A stretch of DNA of 64,000 bases from Bacteroidota bacterium (GCA_022567155.1 JADFHN010000013.1:1-64000), one strand, 5' to 3'. Counted from the stretch's first letter, positions 7,072 to 16,092 are shown. The notes: generated from the letters alone by a model not told the origin. Program-made: numbers and translations.

Positions 7072-9072
7072 TTAAAACATCGACTGGAAAACCTTTTTAA
7101 CCTTACTTCTGAATTTATTGACTCCCAGGTTAAAGGCCCTGCCTGGCTCAGGCAGTCCGTTAAATGGTGCACCACGACGAAGGTAAAACCGGATGAATGT
7201 GGAAGAGGTTATTCCCCATTTAAAAAGAAACTGCTTTCCTCCTTCATTCAGCTTAATTCGATTGGTGGATTTTGATCCGAAATGGTAAGCTCTGCTTTTG
7301 TTCACGCCTTTGAAATTACGAATGCCTGCGTTCCAAAGTTTCATGGAGAAATCAGGATCGGAATAAAAACCGGGAGAAAATTCAATACTGTATCCACCTA
7401 CCAGATCCCATACTTCACGGTGTACCACATTTGGAGGCCAGGTTGCGCCAAGCCAGTCATAGCCACGAATATCCCGGAATTTATCAAGCAATTCCTGCTC
7501 ATGTAGTTCTTTTGGTGTTGTACCAAAATTATTGGGCGCCAATACTTCCTTATAATGCGAAGTATGGGGTTCGATCACAGTGGATGAAAGAAAAAACCGG
7601 TTGTTGTCAAAGCTTTCGATTTCTTTCATCAACTCCAGGTCCCAATCCGGACATACATACATGTCGTCGTTGATATACAGGATGTAATCTGTATCAACAA
7701 ATGGACGTAGCCCGTTAAGCGCCCAGCAAATACCTACATTTTCATTGCTGTGTTTATACGATAAATCATTTCTGCTTTTCACCCATTCCAGCGAACCATC
7801 GCTGCCGTCATTTATATGTACCAGTATCTGATGTCTGAAGTGTGAGTTTTTTATAATGCTGTCAATGCAGCATTTCAGGTATTCAAGGTTGTTCCATGTA
7901 GGTATTAAGATCGAAAACCTGGAATTTTCAACGGCCACAAATCTTTCATCATCTGTAATAAGCAAGTTTTCCTTCCTGCCGGTGACCTCTGCATAGAGAC
8001 TGGCTGTTTTCTCCGCCATCCGTTCTTTTGAAAAACTTCGCACATGTTCGAACGCATTTTGACGTAGATCATTGGCGAATTCCTGATCGTTTAATATCCG
8101 TAATACATTCTCTACCAGTTTATTAAAATCATCAGGGTCACTAATAAGGCCTGTTTTTTCGTCCATTACAAGTTCCGGAATTCCACCTACCCGGGTGGAT
8201 ACAACGGGCACACGGGCAAGAAAAGCGTCAAGAATGGCAGTGCCTAATCCTTCTCTTATTGAAGGCATGAGCAAGGCATCCAGTCCCGGCAAAATACGTT
8301 CCAGGTCATCCCTGAATCCAAGGAAATGAACGTTTTGAGACAATGATTTTTGTTCAACTATATTACGGATAAATTGCTCCTGGTCACCTTTTCCGATAAT
8401 CAGGAAATGTACGTCGGGTAAAATTTTATGTATCTCTTCAGCCACACTGACAAATACACCGTATCCTTTTTCAACGGAAAGTGCTGAAATATTCCCTACA
8501 AACCGCACCTTTCCGGTAAGCCCCAGTTCGCGAATGAGTATATCTTTTGACGAACTATAGTCTAAATAATCTTCTCCGGAAATGTTGATGCCGTCATGAA
8601 TGATGGAAGATTTCTCGGGCTTCTTTAATGCCTGATCTACATAATATTTTATGGCCGCCGAAATGCATATAATCCGCTTTATCCCCTTGTACTTATACTT
8701 GAATTGGGTAAACGGGTTGTTTTTTATAGGAAAATATGTTCTTCTGTGCAGAACCATAGGAATATTCAGCCCGTTTATACCAGCCAGAACTGCAAGTGTA
8801 TGTACGGTGGGTGTATGTAGATGGAGAACATCACAATCCAGTGAATCGATTACTTTCCGGAGTTTGTTAGCGGTAACAGGGTTCAGGGGATTTTTCATCA
8901 CCAGATGATGATGAGGGATATTGGTATCATGGAGCCGCTTTTCAATCTCCGATTCCTCATTACAAATCAGAATATTCTCAATCCCGCTTTTTTGAAGTTC
9001 GGTAATGAGGAAGTAAAGCTGCCGTTCGCCGCCACGCCATCCCTTTTCAGATGTTATATGTGCAATTTTCAT
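7072..9072 (-). CDS. Two-domain glycosyltransferase, GT4-GT2 fusion
   Basis: A 666-aa protein joining two glycosyltransferases, probably acting on cell-surface polysaccharide or LPS. Residues 1-370 are a GT4-type GT-B enzyme: the N-terminal motif EKGWRGGERQLYFLITELQK, the acceptor loop DCDVLHLHTPTVHTLAVLAG, a mid-protein VRFVGNISALSVEKGYG, and the donor site MPSIREGLGTAILDAFLARV. From about residue 383 a GT2-type GT-A domain begins: FSILIPTWNNLEYLKCCIDS, INDGSDGSLEWV, then YINDDMYVCPDWDLELMKEI with the Asp-Asp metal site. The ATG overlaps the upstream GT2 gene by 4 bp (ATGA), so the pair is coupled. The sugar specificities cannot be read from the sequence. Confidence 0.9.
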   Translation of the reverse strand: MKIAHITSEKGWRGGERQLYFLITELQKSGIENILICNEESEIEKRLHDTNIPHHHLVMKNPLNPVTANKLRKVIDSLDCDVLHLHTPTVHTLAVLAGINGLNIPMVLHRRTYFPIKNNPFTQFKYKYKGIKRIICISAAIKYYVDQALKKPEKSSIIHDGINISGEDYLDYSSSKDILIRELGLTGKVRFVGNISALSVEKGYGVFVSVAEEIHKILPDVHFLIIGKGDQEQFIRNIVEQKSLSQNVHFLGFRDDLERILPGLDALLMPSIREGLGTAILDAFLARVPVVSTRVGGIPELVMDEKTGLISDPDDFNKLVENVLRILNDQEFANDLRQNAFEHVRSFSKERMAEKTASLYAEVTGRKENLLITDDERFVAVENSRFSILIPTWNNLEYLKCCIDSIIKNSHFRHQILVHINDGSDGSLEWVKSRNDLSYKHSNENVGICWALNGLRPFVDTDYILYINDDMYVCPDWDLELMKEIESFDNNRFFLSSTVIEPHTSHYKEVLAPNNFGTTPKELHEQELLDKFRDIRGYDWLGATWPPNVVHREVWDLVGGYSIEFSPGFYSDPDFSMKLWNAGIRNFKGVNKSRAYHFGSKSTNRIKLNEGGKQFLFKWGITSSTFIRFYLRRGAPFNGLPEPGRAFNLGVNKFRSKVKKVFQSMF

Positions 9073-9839
9073 CTCCTGTTTAGCTCTCTTAGTTTTACAT
9101 ATTTCAAAAACTTACCTAACGAAGATACGATACTGATAATAAACCCCTGGTAACCGTCCAGTATGCCTAGCCTGATAAAAAATTTTTCAATAAATGTATA
9201 AAATGGTTTTAAAACAACATGAAACAGTACCGTACTGTTATTCCCTTTTTCAAATGCAGTCTGTGCTTCAATTGAGGAAAACGTATTTGCTTTATTAATA
9301 TACTCATTTAATGAATCATACGGATAATGTAATATATCCTGTTTTATAAGCTGTATCCGGGTGTTGTCATCCATAATGATATGATCGTGTGGATTAAATC
9401 CTCCCCAATGTGCCTTTCTCCTGTTAAATAATCGAATTTTCCGGTCAGGATACCACCCACAGTGATAAATCCATTTACCCTGAAAGCTGGATAACCGGTT
9501 AAACGCATAGGCGTCAGCCTCCCAATTGCTTTTGACATTTCTGATTTGCTCTTTAAGCACTTCGCTGAGTACCTCGTCTGCATCCAGCGAGAGTATTATA
9601 TCATACTTAGCTAATGATGTGGCATAATTTTTTTGTTCAATATAACCGGGAAAAGCATTTTCAATAAATCGTACATCATAATTGCGGCATATTTCTCTGG
9701 TATTGTCCTGCGATAAGGAATCGACCACCAATATTTCGTCAGCAATTCCAACTACCGATTCTATGCATGCAGCAATGCGGGCCTCTTCATTGTAAGTGAT
9801 TATTACCACCGAAATATTAACTTCATTATTAAGTGCCAT
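9069..9839 (-). CDS. WaaE/KdtX-like family 2 glycosyltransferase
   Basis: GT2 enzyme of 256 aa resembling the WaaE/KdtX group, which adds a sugar to the LPS inner core. Motifs: VVIITYNEEARIAACIESV (N-terminal nucleotide site), EILVVDSLSQDNT, the DxD-like LSLDADEVLS, then CGWYPDRKIRLFNRRKAHWG, whose W-x-P-D-x-x-x-R-L-F pattern is typical of this group. The ATG is 67 bp from the GTG start of the heptosyltransferase on the other strand, so the short gap must hold divergent promoters. The membrane-associated cytoplasmic location is inferred from the family. Confidence 0.88.
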   Translation of the reverse strand: MALNNEVNISVVIITYNEEARIAACIESVVGIADEILVVDSLSQDNTREICRNYDVRFIENAFPGYIEQKNYATSLAKYDIILSLDADEVLSEVLKEQIRNVKSNWEADAYAFNRLSSFQGKWIYHCGWYPDRKIRLFNRRKAHWGGFNPHDHIIMDDNTRIQLIKQDILHYPYDSLNEYINKANTFSSIEAQTAFEKGNNSTVLFHVVLKPFYTFIEKFFIRLGILDGYQGFIISIVSSLGKFLKYVKLRELNRR

Positions 9840-9906
9840 TTACCGTGGAATATCTATTTTTCCGAACTATAATGAATGAACCGTTGAATATTTTTTATTT
9901 TGCAAT

Positions 9907-10959
9907 GTGTCTGTAAAACAAGCAAATAAATCGCATAAAATACAGAAAGTTCTGATAATCCAGACAGCTTTTATTGGCGATGTGATATTAGCTACCAGTC
10001 TTATCGAAAGCATTCATCGGCATTTTTCAGAGATCCGGATAGATTTTTTGCTTCGAAAAGAGAACGAATTATTGCTTGAGGCCAATCCGCATGTGTCAGA
10101 ATTACTGATCTGGGACAAGAAAAGAGGTAATAAATACAAGGGACTGTTTCGTATAATTTTAAAAATCAGAAAGAATAAATACGACCTTGTAATAAATATT
10201 CAACGGTATTTTTCAACAGGATTGTTCACTGCATTTTCGGGCGCCCGTTTAAAAACAGGCTTCCGGGAAAATCCGTTAAGTTTTTTTTACGATATCCGTA
10301 TAGATCATTCTTTTAATGAAAATTCTAATATTCACGAAATCGAGCGAAATCATCAATTAATTTCATTATTGACCCAGGAAAAGCCTGCAAATCCCCGCTT
10401 ATATTTTTCAAATGAGACATTACATTTCATACGAAAATATCAAAAACACCCCTATGTGTGCATAGCTCCTGCATCCGTCTGGTTCACCAAGCAGTTTCCG
10501 GCTGATAAATGGGTAGAACTTATTGACCATATAAAAAGGGAATTACAGGTGTTTCTTATAGGAAGCCCCGCAGACCGGGTTCTATGTGAGACTATCAGAG
10601 AGCAGGCACACCACACCGGTATTGAGGTTCTTGCAGGCTCAGTTAATTTAGCGGAAACTGCTGCAATTATTTCAAAAGCCGAAGTTGTATTTGTTAATGA
10701 TTCTGCGCCATTGCATATGGCTTCGGCTACCAATGCGCCAACTTGTGCAGTGTTTTGCTCTACTGTACCTGCGTTTGGGTTCCGGCCACTTTCGGATAAA
10801 TCAGTAATTGTTGAATATAGCGAACCGCTAACATGCCGTCCTTGTGGATTGCATGGTAAAACCCGTTGTCCTGAAAAGCATTTTAAATGTGCTAAAGGTA
10901 TAGGTATAAATCAAATCAAAGAATTGGTAAATAATCATTTGGGTGAGATATTTATGTAA
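9907..10959 (+). CDS. ADP-heptose:LPS heptosyltransferase-like GT9
   Basis: Family 9 glycosyltransferase of 350 aa, probably transferring heptose to the LPS core. The N-terminus VLIIQTAFIGDVILATSLIE carries the G-D-x-x-x-x-x-P/S acceptor motif. The C-terminal half has IAPASVWFTKQFPADKWVEL and VVFVNDSAPLHMASATNAPT, the donor-binding N-D-S-x-x-x-H-x-A-x-A signature. The start is GTG at 9907: an in-frame stop lies at 9877-9879 and no in-frame ATG precedes the conserved core. A second ATG overlaps it in another frame and runs straight into a stop. Four Cys near the C-terminus (LTCRPCGLHGKTRCPEKHFK) are common in this subfamily. Confidence 0.9.
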   Translation: MSVKQANKSHKIQKVLIIQTAFIGDVILATSLIESIHRHFSEIRIDFLLRKENELLLEANPHVSELLIWDKKRGNKYKGLFRIILKIRKNKYDLVINIQRYFSTGLFTAFSGARLKTGFRENPLSFFYDIRIDHSFNENSNIHEIERNHQLISLLTQEKPANPRLYFSNETLHFIRKYQKHPYVCIAPASVWFTKQFPADKWVELIDHIKRELQVFLIGSPADRVLCETIREQAHHTGIEVLAGSVNLAETAAIISKAEVVFVNDSAPLHMASATNAPTCAVFCSTVPAFGFRPLSDKSVIVEYSEPLTCRPCGLHGKTRCPEKHFKCAKGIGINQIKELVNNHLGEIFM

Positions 10960-10960
10960 T

Positions 10961-10990
10961 AAAAAAACCTCCGGACAAAAAGCGGGAGGT
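10961..10990 (-). terminator. Minus-strand terminator hairpin
   Basis: Read on the minus strand, ACCTCC (10990-10985) pairs with GGAGGT (10972-10967) across a 12-nt loop and is followed by seven T. On the + strand there is no T-run, so it mainly serves transcripts from the right, that is the small reading frame ending at 11021. It lies just past the heptosyltransferase stop codon. Confidence 0.6.
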
Positions 10991-11020
10991 ACAAATTATT
11001 GTGGGCTTGAATCCGGATTA

Positions 11021-11170
11021 TTAAAACACTCTTTTGTCAATAAGAATTCCGAATGATAAGATCAAAGCCAGCAGAAACCAGTATAATTCACCATACTTTT
11101 TTTTAGTTTGCCAAATAGCATCGCATTGATTCCGTATTCGCGCCTTTTCTCGTAAGCCGACTTCATTAAG
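11021..11170 (-). pseudogene. C-terminal fragment of a membrane protein
   Basis: A 49-codon minus-strand frame without an ATG, bounded upstream by TGA (11171-11173). It reads LREKARIRNQCDAIWQTKKK and then YGELYWFLLALILSFGILID before KRVF and a double stop. A basic amphipathic stretch followed by one clear membrane helix and a charged tail is protein-like. The terminator hairpin 31 bp downstream supports former transcription. I read it as the 3' remnant of a larger membrane protein gene; a genuine small protein with a non-standard start is the alternative. No family was recognised. Confidence 0.4.
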
Positions 11171-11372
11171 TCAATCTTATATTAATCTAATATTAACTTA
11201 ATGTTAAGAAACAAAAGCAGCAAAAAATCTCATATTTTGCGCAAAAGACGAGTAAAAACGATCGAATATTATCAAAAAATAACAAAAATAAGCAAAAAGA
11301 GTAACTAATTCCTATATTTTAACAAAAACTGGAAAAACTATAGATACGGATATAATATGGTTTTTGTTAACA
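11171..11372. other. AT-rich gap without a recognised gene
   Basis: Very AT-rich, with short inverted and direct repeats of ttaa, attaac and aaaaata types around 11175-11215 and 11265-11380. No coding frame or convincing hairpin with a T-run was seen. Confidence 0.5.
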
Positions 11373-12290
11373 TTAATTTAACATAGAAACTAGCTCCATT
11401 AACCATGCCAGTCCGATGTGAATGATAATTCCTCCCATAATATTGCGGCTGTAATATGCAATAATGCCAAGCATATATCCTCCGAATATAGAACTTATAC
11501 ATTCTCCTACGGGTTTGCCAAAATGGATAAAACAGTAGGCTACTACCATGGGAACAACGGCGTGTCTCCCAAGCATTTTTAACATCCCAATTACAAAAAA
11601 GCCGCGAAACAGTAATTCAACAGAAATAAAATTCCATCCGTACGTCAGTTCATACCCCAGTGCCGGTATCCATGAAGCTATGCCCCAATATTCTGCTGCC
11701 GGGTTTTGTTTATAAACCGGATAGTACGAACTGAAATTTTCAATAAAAGAAGCGGCAATCACCAGGGGGATTACAATTAAGAATAGTTGCAGATATGGAA
11801 TCAGATTAAATCCTTTTGTTGTCAGTCCATAATATGAAGTACTGTTTTTGTCAATATACCTGTAAATAAACCATAATGGAAGCAAGTATGTAAACAGGCT
11901 CATCAGGTTATTAAGAATCTTTAGTACCAGGTACCGGATCGGTAAAGGCACAAATGAGATAAATCCAGAAAGATGAATGGCCGTATCAAACGAAAGAATA
12001 AAAAATCCCAGGAATATTTTAAGCCAGAACTTCTTTTGCTTGTGAAATGTATTTTTTGGATAAAAAATACGATTGAGCAAAATAATTATCGAGTATGAAA
12101 CCATGTAAAATGCCAAAAATGCCAATGTACGGGGTAACGCACCGGGCAAGTTGTCCAATATCCCATCTTCAAAATCAACGGTGTAATTAATAATTATAGC
12201 ACCTGCAATAAAAAGAAGGGTGATTAGATAATACCATGTGTTAAAATCTTCTTTAAGAAACGATTTCAGGTAACCGTAAAAAAGCTTCAA
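11373..12290 (-). CDS. CPBP (Rce1-like) family membrane protein
   Basis: Integral membrane protein of 305 aa with about eight hydrophobic helices. The C-terminal third matches the CPBP/Rce1 intramembrane protease family: FISVELLFRGFFVIG (motif 1, normally E-E-x-x-x-R), YCFIHFGKPVGE (motif 2 His) and GGIIIHIGLAWLMEL (motif 3 His). The first Glu of motif 1 is Val here, and the Asn four residues after the last His is Ala, so catalysis by the classical mechanism is doubtful. The start is TTG overlapping the maf stop (TTGA), implying translational coupling to maf; no nearby in-frame ATG exists. Some Bacteroidota members seem to share the V-E variant (from memory). Confidence 0.75.
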   Translation of the reverse strand: MKLFYGYLKSFLKEDFNTWYYLITLLFIAGAIIINYTVDFEDGILDNLPGALPRTLAFLAFYMVSYSIIILLNRIFYPKNTFHKQKKFWLKIFLGFFILSFDTAIHLSGFISFVPLPIRYLVLKILNNLMSLFTYLLPLWFIYRYIDKNSTSYYGLTTKGFNLIPYLQLFLIVIPLVIAASFIENFSSYYPVYKQNPAAEYWGIASWIPALGYELTYGWNFISVELLFRGFFVIGMLKMLGRHAVVPMVVAYCFIHFGKPVGECISSIFGGYMLGIIAYYSRNIMGGIIIHIGLAWLMELVSMLN

Positions 12291-12859
12291 GCGGACAGTG
12301 ATTTTAATTTATGATAAAGCTGACTTATCGGGAGACCAACAACATTCGTGTAAGAACCATTTATTTTCCTGACTCCGGCATGACCGAACCACTCCTGAAT
12401 ACCGTAAGCACCGGCTTTGTCAAAGGGTTTATAGGCCCGGATATAGGCTTTTAATTCATTGGTTTCGAGCTTGTACAATGTTACTTCTGTTGTTACCGAA
12501 AATGAAAATTTGCCTTTCGGGTATGCGATAGCCACTGCAGTTATTACTTCATGTGTTTCTCCGTTTATCAGTTGCAGCATACGTAGCGCATCATCTGCAT
12601 TTTTTGCCTTTCCCAATATTGTGTAATTAAAAGCCACAATCGTATCAGCACAAATAACAATATTGTCTTTCGCCAGATCCGCATACAGGTTTATTTTTCT
12701 ATCGGCAATAGCAACAGCGGCATTTACCGGTGTAAATCCTTCCGGTATAGTTTCATCCACTGGCTTCACCACTATTTTGAACCGAAACCCTGCGTTAGCA
12801 AGCAATTCTTTTCTTCTCGGGCTGTTCGAAGCAAGGATCAGGGGATAGGGCAAATGCAT
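12287..12859 (-). CDS. maf: Maf-like nucleotide pyrophosphatase
   Basis: House-cleaning enzyme that hydrolyses non-canonical nucleoside triphosphates (dTTP/UTP or modified pyrimidines) to monophosphates. The protein (190 aa from the chosen start) has the Maf signature LILASNSPRRKELLANAG at its N-terminus, the catalytic Asp in VICADTIVAF, the KPFDKAGAYGIQ motif and a C-terminal VVGLPISQLYHKL. I placed the start at ATG 12859, which puts the S-x-S-P-R-R motif near the N-terminus as usual; the longer in-frame start would add 36 atypical residues reaching into accC. It starts 10 bp after accC and overlaps the CPBP gene by 4 bp. Confidence 0.93.
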   Translation of the reverse strand: MHLPYPLILASNSPRRKELLANAGFRFKIVVKPVDETIPEGFTPVNAAVAIADRKINLYADLAKDNIVICADTIVAFNYTILGKAKNADDALRMLQLINGETHEVITAVAIAYPKGKFSFSVTTEVTLYKLETNELKAYIRAYKPFDKAGAYGIQEWFGHAGVRKINGSYTNVVGLPISQLYHKLKSLSA

Positions 12860-12869
12860 GTACAGATCA

Positions 12870-14372
12870 TTATTGATAATTACTCCTAAATCTCCATTTG
12901 TTGAAACTCCGGCCATCCCAATCAGGTATATGGCGCAAATGATGTTGTTCAGACAATTTTGAAGCAATCACTGCAGCCACTTTCAATTCATCGGTGCCGG
13001 CTTCTGATGATAAGTCCAGTTTTTCAGGACTGAAGTACTTTTCGACAAACCTGGTATTGAAAGTTCCGTCAATAAAAACCTTATGATTGATTACAAACTT
13101 GCAGAAATCGAGCGTGGTTTCAATTCCGGAGATTTCATAATCTTCAATAGCTTTCGTCATACGATTAATAGCTTCTTCCCGGTTTTTAGCCGATACGATG
13201 AGTTTTGAGATCATCGGATCATAATAAATAGGTATTTCCATACCTTCTTCAAATCCGTCATCAACTCGCACGCCTGGCCCCTGCGGCGGCCGGTATCTTT
13301 TTAGTTTTCCAACGTCGGGCAAAAAGTCATTGGAAGGGTCTTCGGCATATACCCTGACTTCAATGGCATGACCGGTAATATGCAGGTCTTCCGGTCTGAT
13401 ATCCAGTTTTCTCCCTTCGGCTATCTTTATTTGCTCTTTCACAAGGTCCAGCCCGGTTATTGCTTCCGTTACAGGATGCTCCACCTGCAGGCGTGTATTC
13501 ATCTCAAGAAAATAATAATTGTTGTTTTGATCAAAAATAAACTCTACAGTACCTGCACTATAGTAACCGCAAGATTTGGCCACATTTATGGCTGCCTGTC
13601 CCATTTCTTCTCGTAATTCGGCAGTAAGTACGGTTGATGGCGCCTCTTCAATAATTTTCTGATGGCGTCTTTGAATAGAACATTCTCGTTCGAAAAGATG
13701 AATGACGTTGCCCTGCTGATCACCCAAAATCTGAAATTCAATATGTTTGTTATACTCGATAAATTTCTCAAGAAAAACTGCGCCATCACCAAATGCTGAA
13801 ACAGCCTCGCTGGTTGCACGTTTCATTTCTTCTTCCAGGTGAGCTTCTTTCCATACCACCCGCATTCCTTTACCGCCGCCGCCTGCACTTGCTTTTATCA
13901 GTACGGGATATCCGATATCTTTAGCAACCACTTTTGCTTCTTTTACATTAGAAATCAAATTTTTACTCCCGGGTATCATGGGGATATTGTATTTTGACAC
14001 TGCTTCTTTTGCAGCAAGTTTACTGCCCATCAATTCCATCGATTCAGGACTCGGGCCAATAAAGATCAGATTTGCTTCAGCGACTTTACGCGCAAAACCG
14101 CTGTTTTCTGACAAAAACCCATAGCCGGGATGTATGGCGTCAGCACCTGCCTGCTTACATGCTTCAATAATATTGTCGCCATTCAGATAAGATTCTGTCG
14201 AAGGCGGAGGTCCTATGCAAATGGCTTCATCGGCATACCTGACATAAGGCGAATTTTTATCTGCTTCACTGAAAATGGCTACGGTTGTAATTCCCATCTC
14301 TTTTGCAGAATGCATCACTCTCAGTGCAATTTCGCCTCTATTGGCGATTAGGATTTTTTTAATCTTTCGCAT
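12870..14372 (-). CDS. accC: Biotin carboxylase subunit of acyl-CoA carboxylase
   Basis: ATP-dependent carboxylation of biotin on a carrier protein, the first half-reaction of acetyl- or propionyl-CoA carboxylase. Length 500 aa. Motifs in order: KKILIANRGEIALRVMHSAK, HPGYGFLSENSGFA, the ATP-grasp glycine loop KASAGGGGKGMRVVWKE, FERECSIQRRHQKIIEEAPS, the EMNTRLQVEHPVTE metal/biotin site, and a biotin carboxylase C-terminal domain. A tail of about 50 residues past the usual AccC end (SEAGTDELKVAAVIASKLSE) is typical of acyl-CoA carboxylase subunits rather than E. coli AccC. No biotin carrier or carboxyltransferase gene is adjacent. It heads the accC-maf-CPBP run. Confidence 0.93.
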   Translation of the reverse strand: MRKIKKILIANRGEIALRVMHSAKEMGITTVAIFSEADKNSPYVRYADEAICIGPPPSTESYLNGDNIIEACKQAGADAIHPGYGFLSENSGFARKVAEANLIFIGPSPESMELMGSKLAAKEAVSKYNIPMIPGSKNLISNVKEAKVVAKDIGYPVLIKASAGGGGKGMRVVWKEAHLEEEMKRATSEAVSAFGDGAVFLEKFIEYNKHIEFQILGDQQGNVIHLFERECSIQRRHQKIIEEAPSTVLTAELREEMGQAAINVAKSCGYYSAGTVEFIFDQNNNYYFLEMNTRLQVEHPVTEAITGLDLVKEQIKIAEGRKLDIRPEDLHITGHAIEVRVYAEDPSNDFLPDVGKLKRYRPPQGPGVRVDDGFEEGMEIPIYYDPMISKLIVSAKNREEAINRMTKAIEDYEISGIETTLDFCKFVINHKVFIDGTFNTRFVEKYFSPEKLDLSSEAGTDELKVAAVIASKLSEQHHLRHIPDWDGRSFNKWRFRSNYQ

Positions 14373-14457
14373 ACGGTAAGGCAGGTGAACATAGAAAATA
14401 AATCGGATATTTCTTAAAATAGTGTAATTTTCCCGAAATTAATTCAAATAAGTTCAT

Positions 14458-14487
14458 TTGACAAGAGCGCCAAACCTCTTATTTTTG
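14458..14487 (+). promoter_or_regulatory. Bacteroidota promoter, TTG-N19-TAttTTTG
   Basis: TTG (14458-14460), a 19-nt spacer and TATTTTTG (14480-14487) match the Bacteroidota vegetative promoter consensus exactly. The predicted transcription start is near 14494, about 35 nt before the GTG start of the acyltransferase gene. This is the best promoter match found in the window. Confidence 0.75.
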
Positions 14488-14529
14488 TGTGTTTTTTATT
14501 TACATGGAAAAAATCTAATAATATAATCT

Positions 14530-15780
14530 GTGGATCTTTTTGAAAAACTTTTATTTGACAGGGGCCCTTTGGGTAAGCATGCCAAAACGGAAGAGGGGTA
14601 CTTTATGTTCCCAAAGCTTGAGGGGGAGATAGCCCCCAGAATGTATTTCAGAGGAAAAGAAGTGCTTACCTGGAGTCTCAACAATTATCTGGGTCTTGCA
14701 AATGATCCGGAAGTAAGGGAAACTGATACAAAGGCGACAGAAGAGTGGGGTCTTGCGTATCCGATGGGCGCTAGAATGATGTCAGGTAATTCAATATATC
14801 ACGAGAAATTTGAAAGCAGGCTTGCTGAGTTTGTGGGTAAGGAGTCCGGGATGTTACTGAATTATGGATATCAGGGCGTTGTGAGCATAATCGACGCATT
14901 GGTTGACCGGAAAGATGTGATTGTATATGATGCAGAGTCACATGCTTGCATTGTGGACGGCGTTAGGTTGCACATGGGCAAACGCTTTGTTTTTCCGCAC
15001 AACAATATAGAAAACCTTGAAAAGCAACTTCAGCGTGCACAGAAAATTGTTGAAGATGCGGGTGGGGGCGTGCTTGTAATCACTGAAGGCGTGTTTGGAA
15101 TGAGTGGAAATTTAGGTAAGCTCGACAAAATCGTTGCCCTCAAGGAAAAATATAACTTCCGGTTATTTGTGGATGATGCTCACGGGTTTGGTACGATGGG
15201 GCCTACCGGAGCCGGAGTGGCCGAGCATTTTGGCGTACAGGACACTGCAGATTTGTACTTTTCTACATTTGCCAAGTCGATGGCCCTAATTGGAGCTTTT
15301 ATAGCAGGTGAAAAACAAGTGATTGAATATCTGCGGTATAACACACGATCACAGATTTTTGCTAAATCCCTGCCCATGGCTATGGTGATCGGCGGTTTAA
15401 AAAGGCTTGAGTTGTTGCGTACAAGACCAAAAATAAGAGAAAACCTCTGGACTATCGTGAATGCGGTACAAAACGGATTGCGGGATAAAGGATTTGACCT
15501 GGGAACAACGGAATCGCCTGTTACACCCGTACTTTTAAAGGGTGAACTTGGTGAAGCAGCCAATCTCATCGTTGATTTAAGAGAAAACTACAATATATTC
15601 TGCTCGGTAGTGATTTATCCGGTGGTACCAAAAGGAGTAATCATGTTGCGGATTATACCTACTGCGGTGCATACGCTTGATGACGTCAATGAAACCATTA
15701 GTGCATTCGAATCTGTTCATAAAAAACTTAAGGAAGGTTGGTATAAAAAGCAGGAATTAATAAGGATTAGTTCAAGTTAA
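14530..15780 (+). CDS. Serine palmitoyltransferase-like PLP acyltransferase
   Basis: Alpha-oxoamine synthase of 416 aa. It condenses an amino acid with an acyl-CoA: serine in sphingolipid synthesis, or cysteate in the sulfonolipid (capnine) pathway of some Cytophagales and flavobacteria. Motifs: LTWSLNNYLGLANDPEVRE, GARMMSGNSIYHEKFESRLA, a D-A-x-x-H-A site in YDAESHACIVDGVRL, the LFVDDAHGFGTMGPTGAGVA block with the PLP-binding Asp and His, and the Schiff-base Lys in FSTFAKSMALIGAFIAG. The start is GTG; an in-frame stop at 14524-14526 excludes an earlier one. It is monocistronic, behind a strong promoter. I cannot decide between serine and cysteate as substrate. Confidence 0.85.
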   Translation: MDLFEKLLFDRGPLGKHAKTEEGYFMFPKLEGEIAPRMYFRGKEVLTWSLNNYLGLANDPEVRETDTKATEEWGLAYPMGARMMSGNSIYHEKFESRLAEFVGKESGMLLNYGYQGVVSIIDALVDRKDVIVYDAESHACIVDGVRLHMGKRFVFPHNNIENLEKQLQRAQKIVEDAGGGVLVITEGVFGMSGNLGKLDKIVALKEKYNFRLFVDDAHGFGTMGPTGAGVAEHFGVQDTADLYFSTFAKSMALIGAFIAGEKQVIEYLRYNTRSQIFAKSLPMAMVIGGLKRLELLRTRPKIRENLWTIVNAVQNGLRDKGFDLGTTESPVTPVLLKGELGEAANLIVDLRENYNIFCSVVIYPVVPKGVIMLRIIPTAVHTLDDVNETISAFESVHKKLKEGWYKKQELIRISSS

Positions 15781-15881
15781 TATAAAAAAGAAGCTTATTT
15801 TGTGGGATTTTAATGATTTTAACTATATTGCCTTAAATTATTTTTTTGTTTTAATTAAAAGTCAACCTTAACAATTTTACT

Positions 15882-16061
15882 ATGGCAAAAAGATTTGAAG
15901 AACTCAGAGAAAAAGTAATGCAACTGGAAACTGATTTTGAAAAGTTTTATGAAAAAAAGAACCAGGCAGCAGGTACCCGTGTAAGGAAAGGCATGCAAGA
16001 AATGAAAAACCTTGCTCAGGAGATCAGAATTGAGGTACAAAGTATCAAAAACCGAGGCTAA
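15882..16061 (+). CDS. Histone H1-like protein (Hc1 type)
   Basis: A 59-aa basic, helical protein starting MAKRFEELREKVMQLETDFE. Its core AAGTRVRKGMQEMKNLAQEI matches the short histone-H1-like (Hc1) proteins found across Bacteroidota, which are thought to bind DNA as nucleoid proteins. Charged residues dominate, with Lys/Arg spread through two helices around a G-T-R-V-R-K turn. It is short enough to be missed by length-filtered gene finding. It is followed 31 bp later by a good terminator, so it is a single-gene unit. The family is from memory; the length and motif agree well. Confidence 0.85.
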   Translation: MAKRFEELREKVMQLETDFEKFYEKKNQAAGTRVRKGMQEMKNLAQEIRIEVQSIKNRG

Positions 16062-16092
16062 TATTAGTTTATTGGTTTTATTTTTAAGTATA

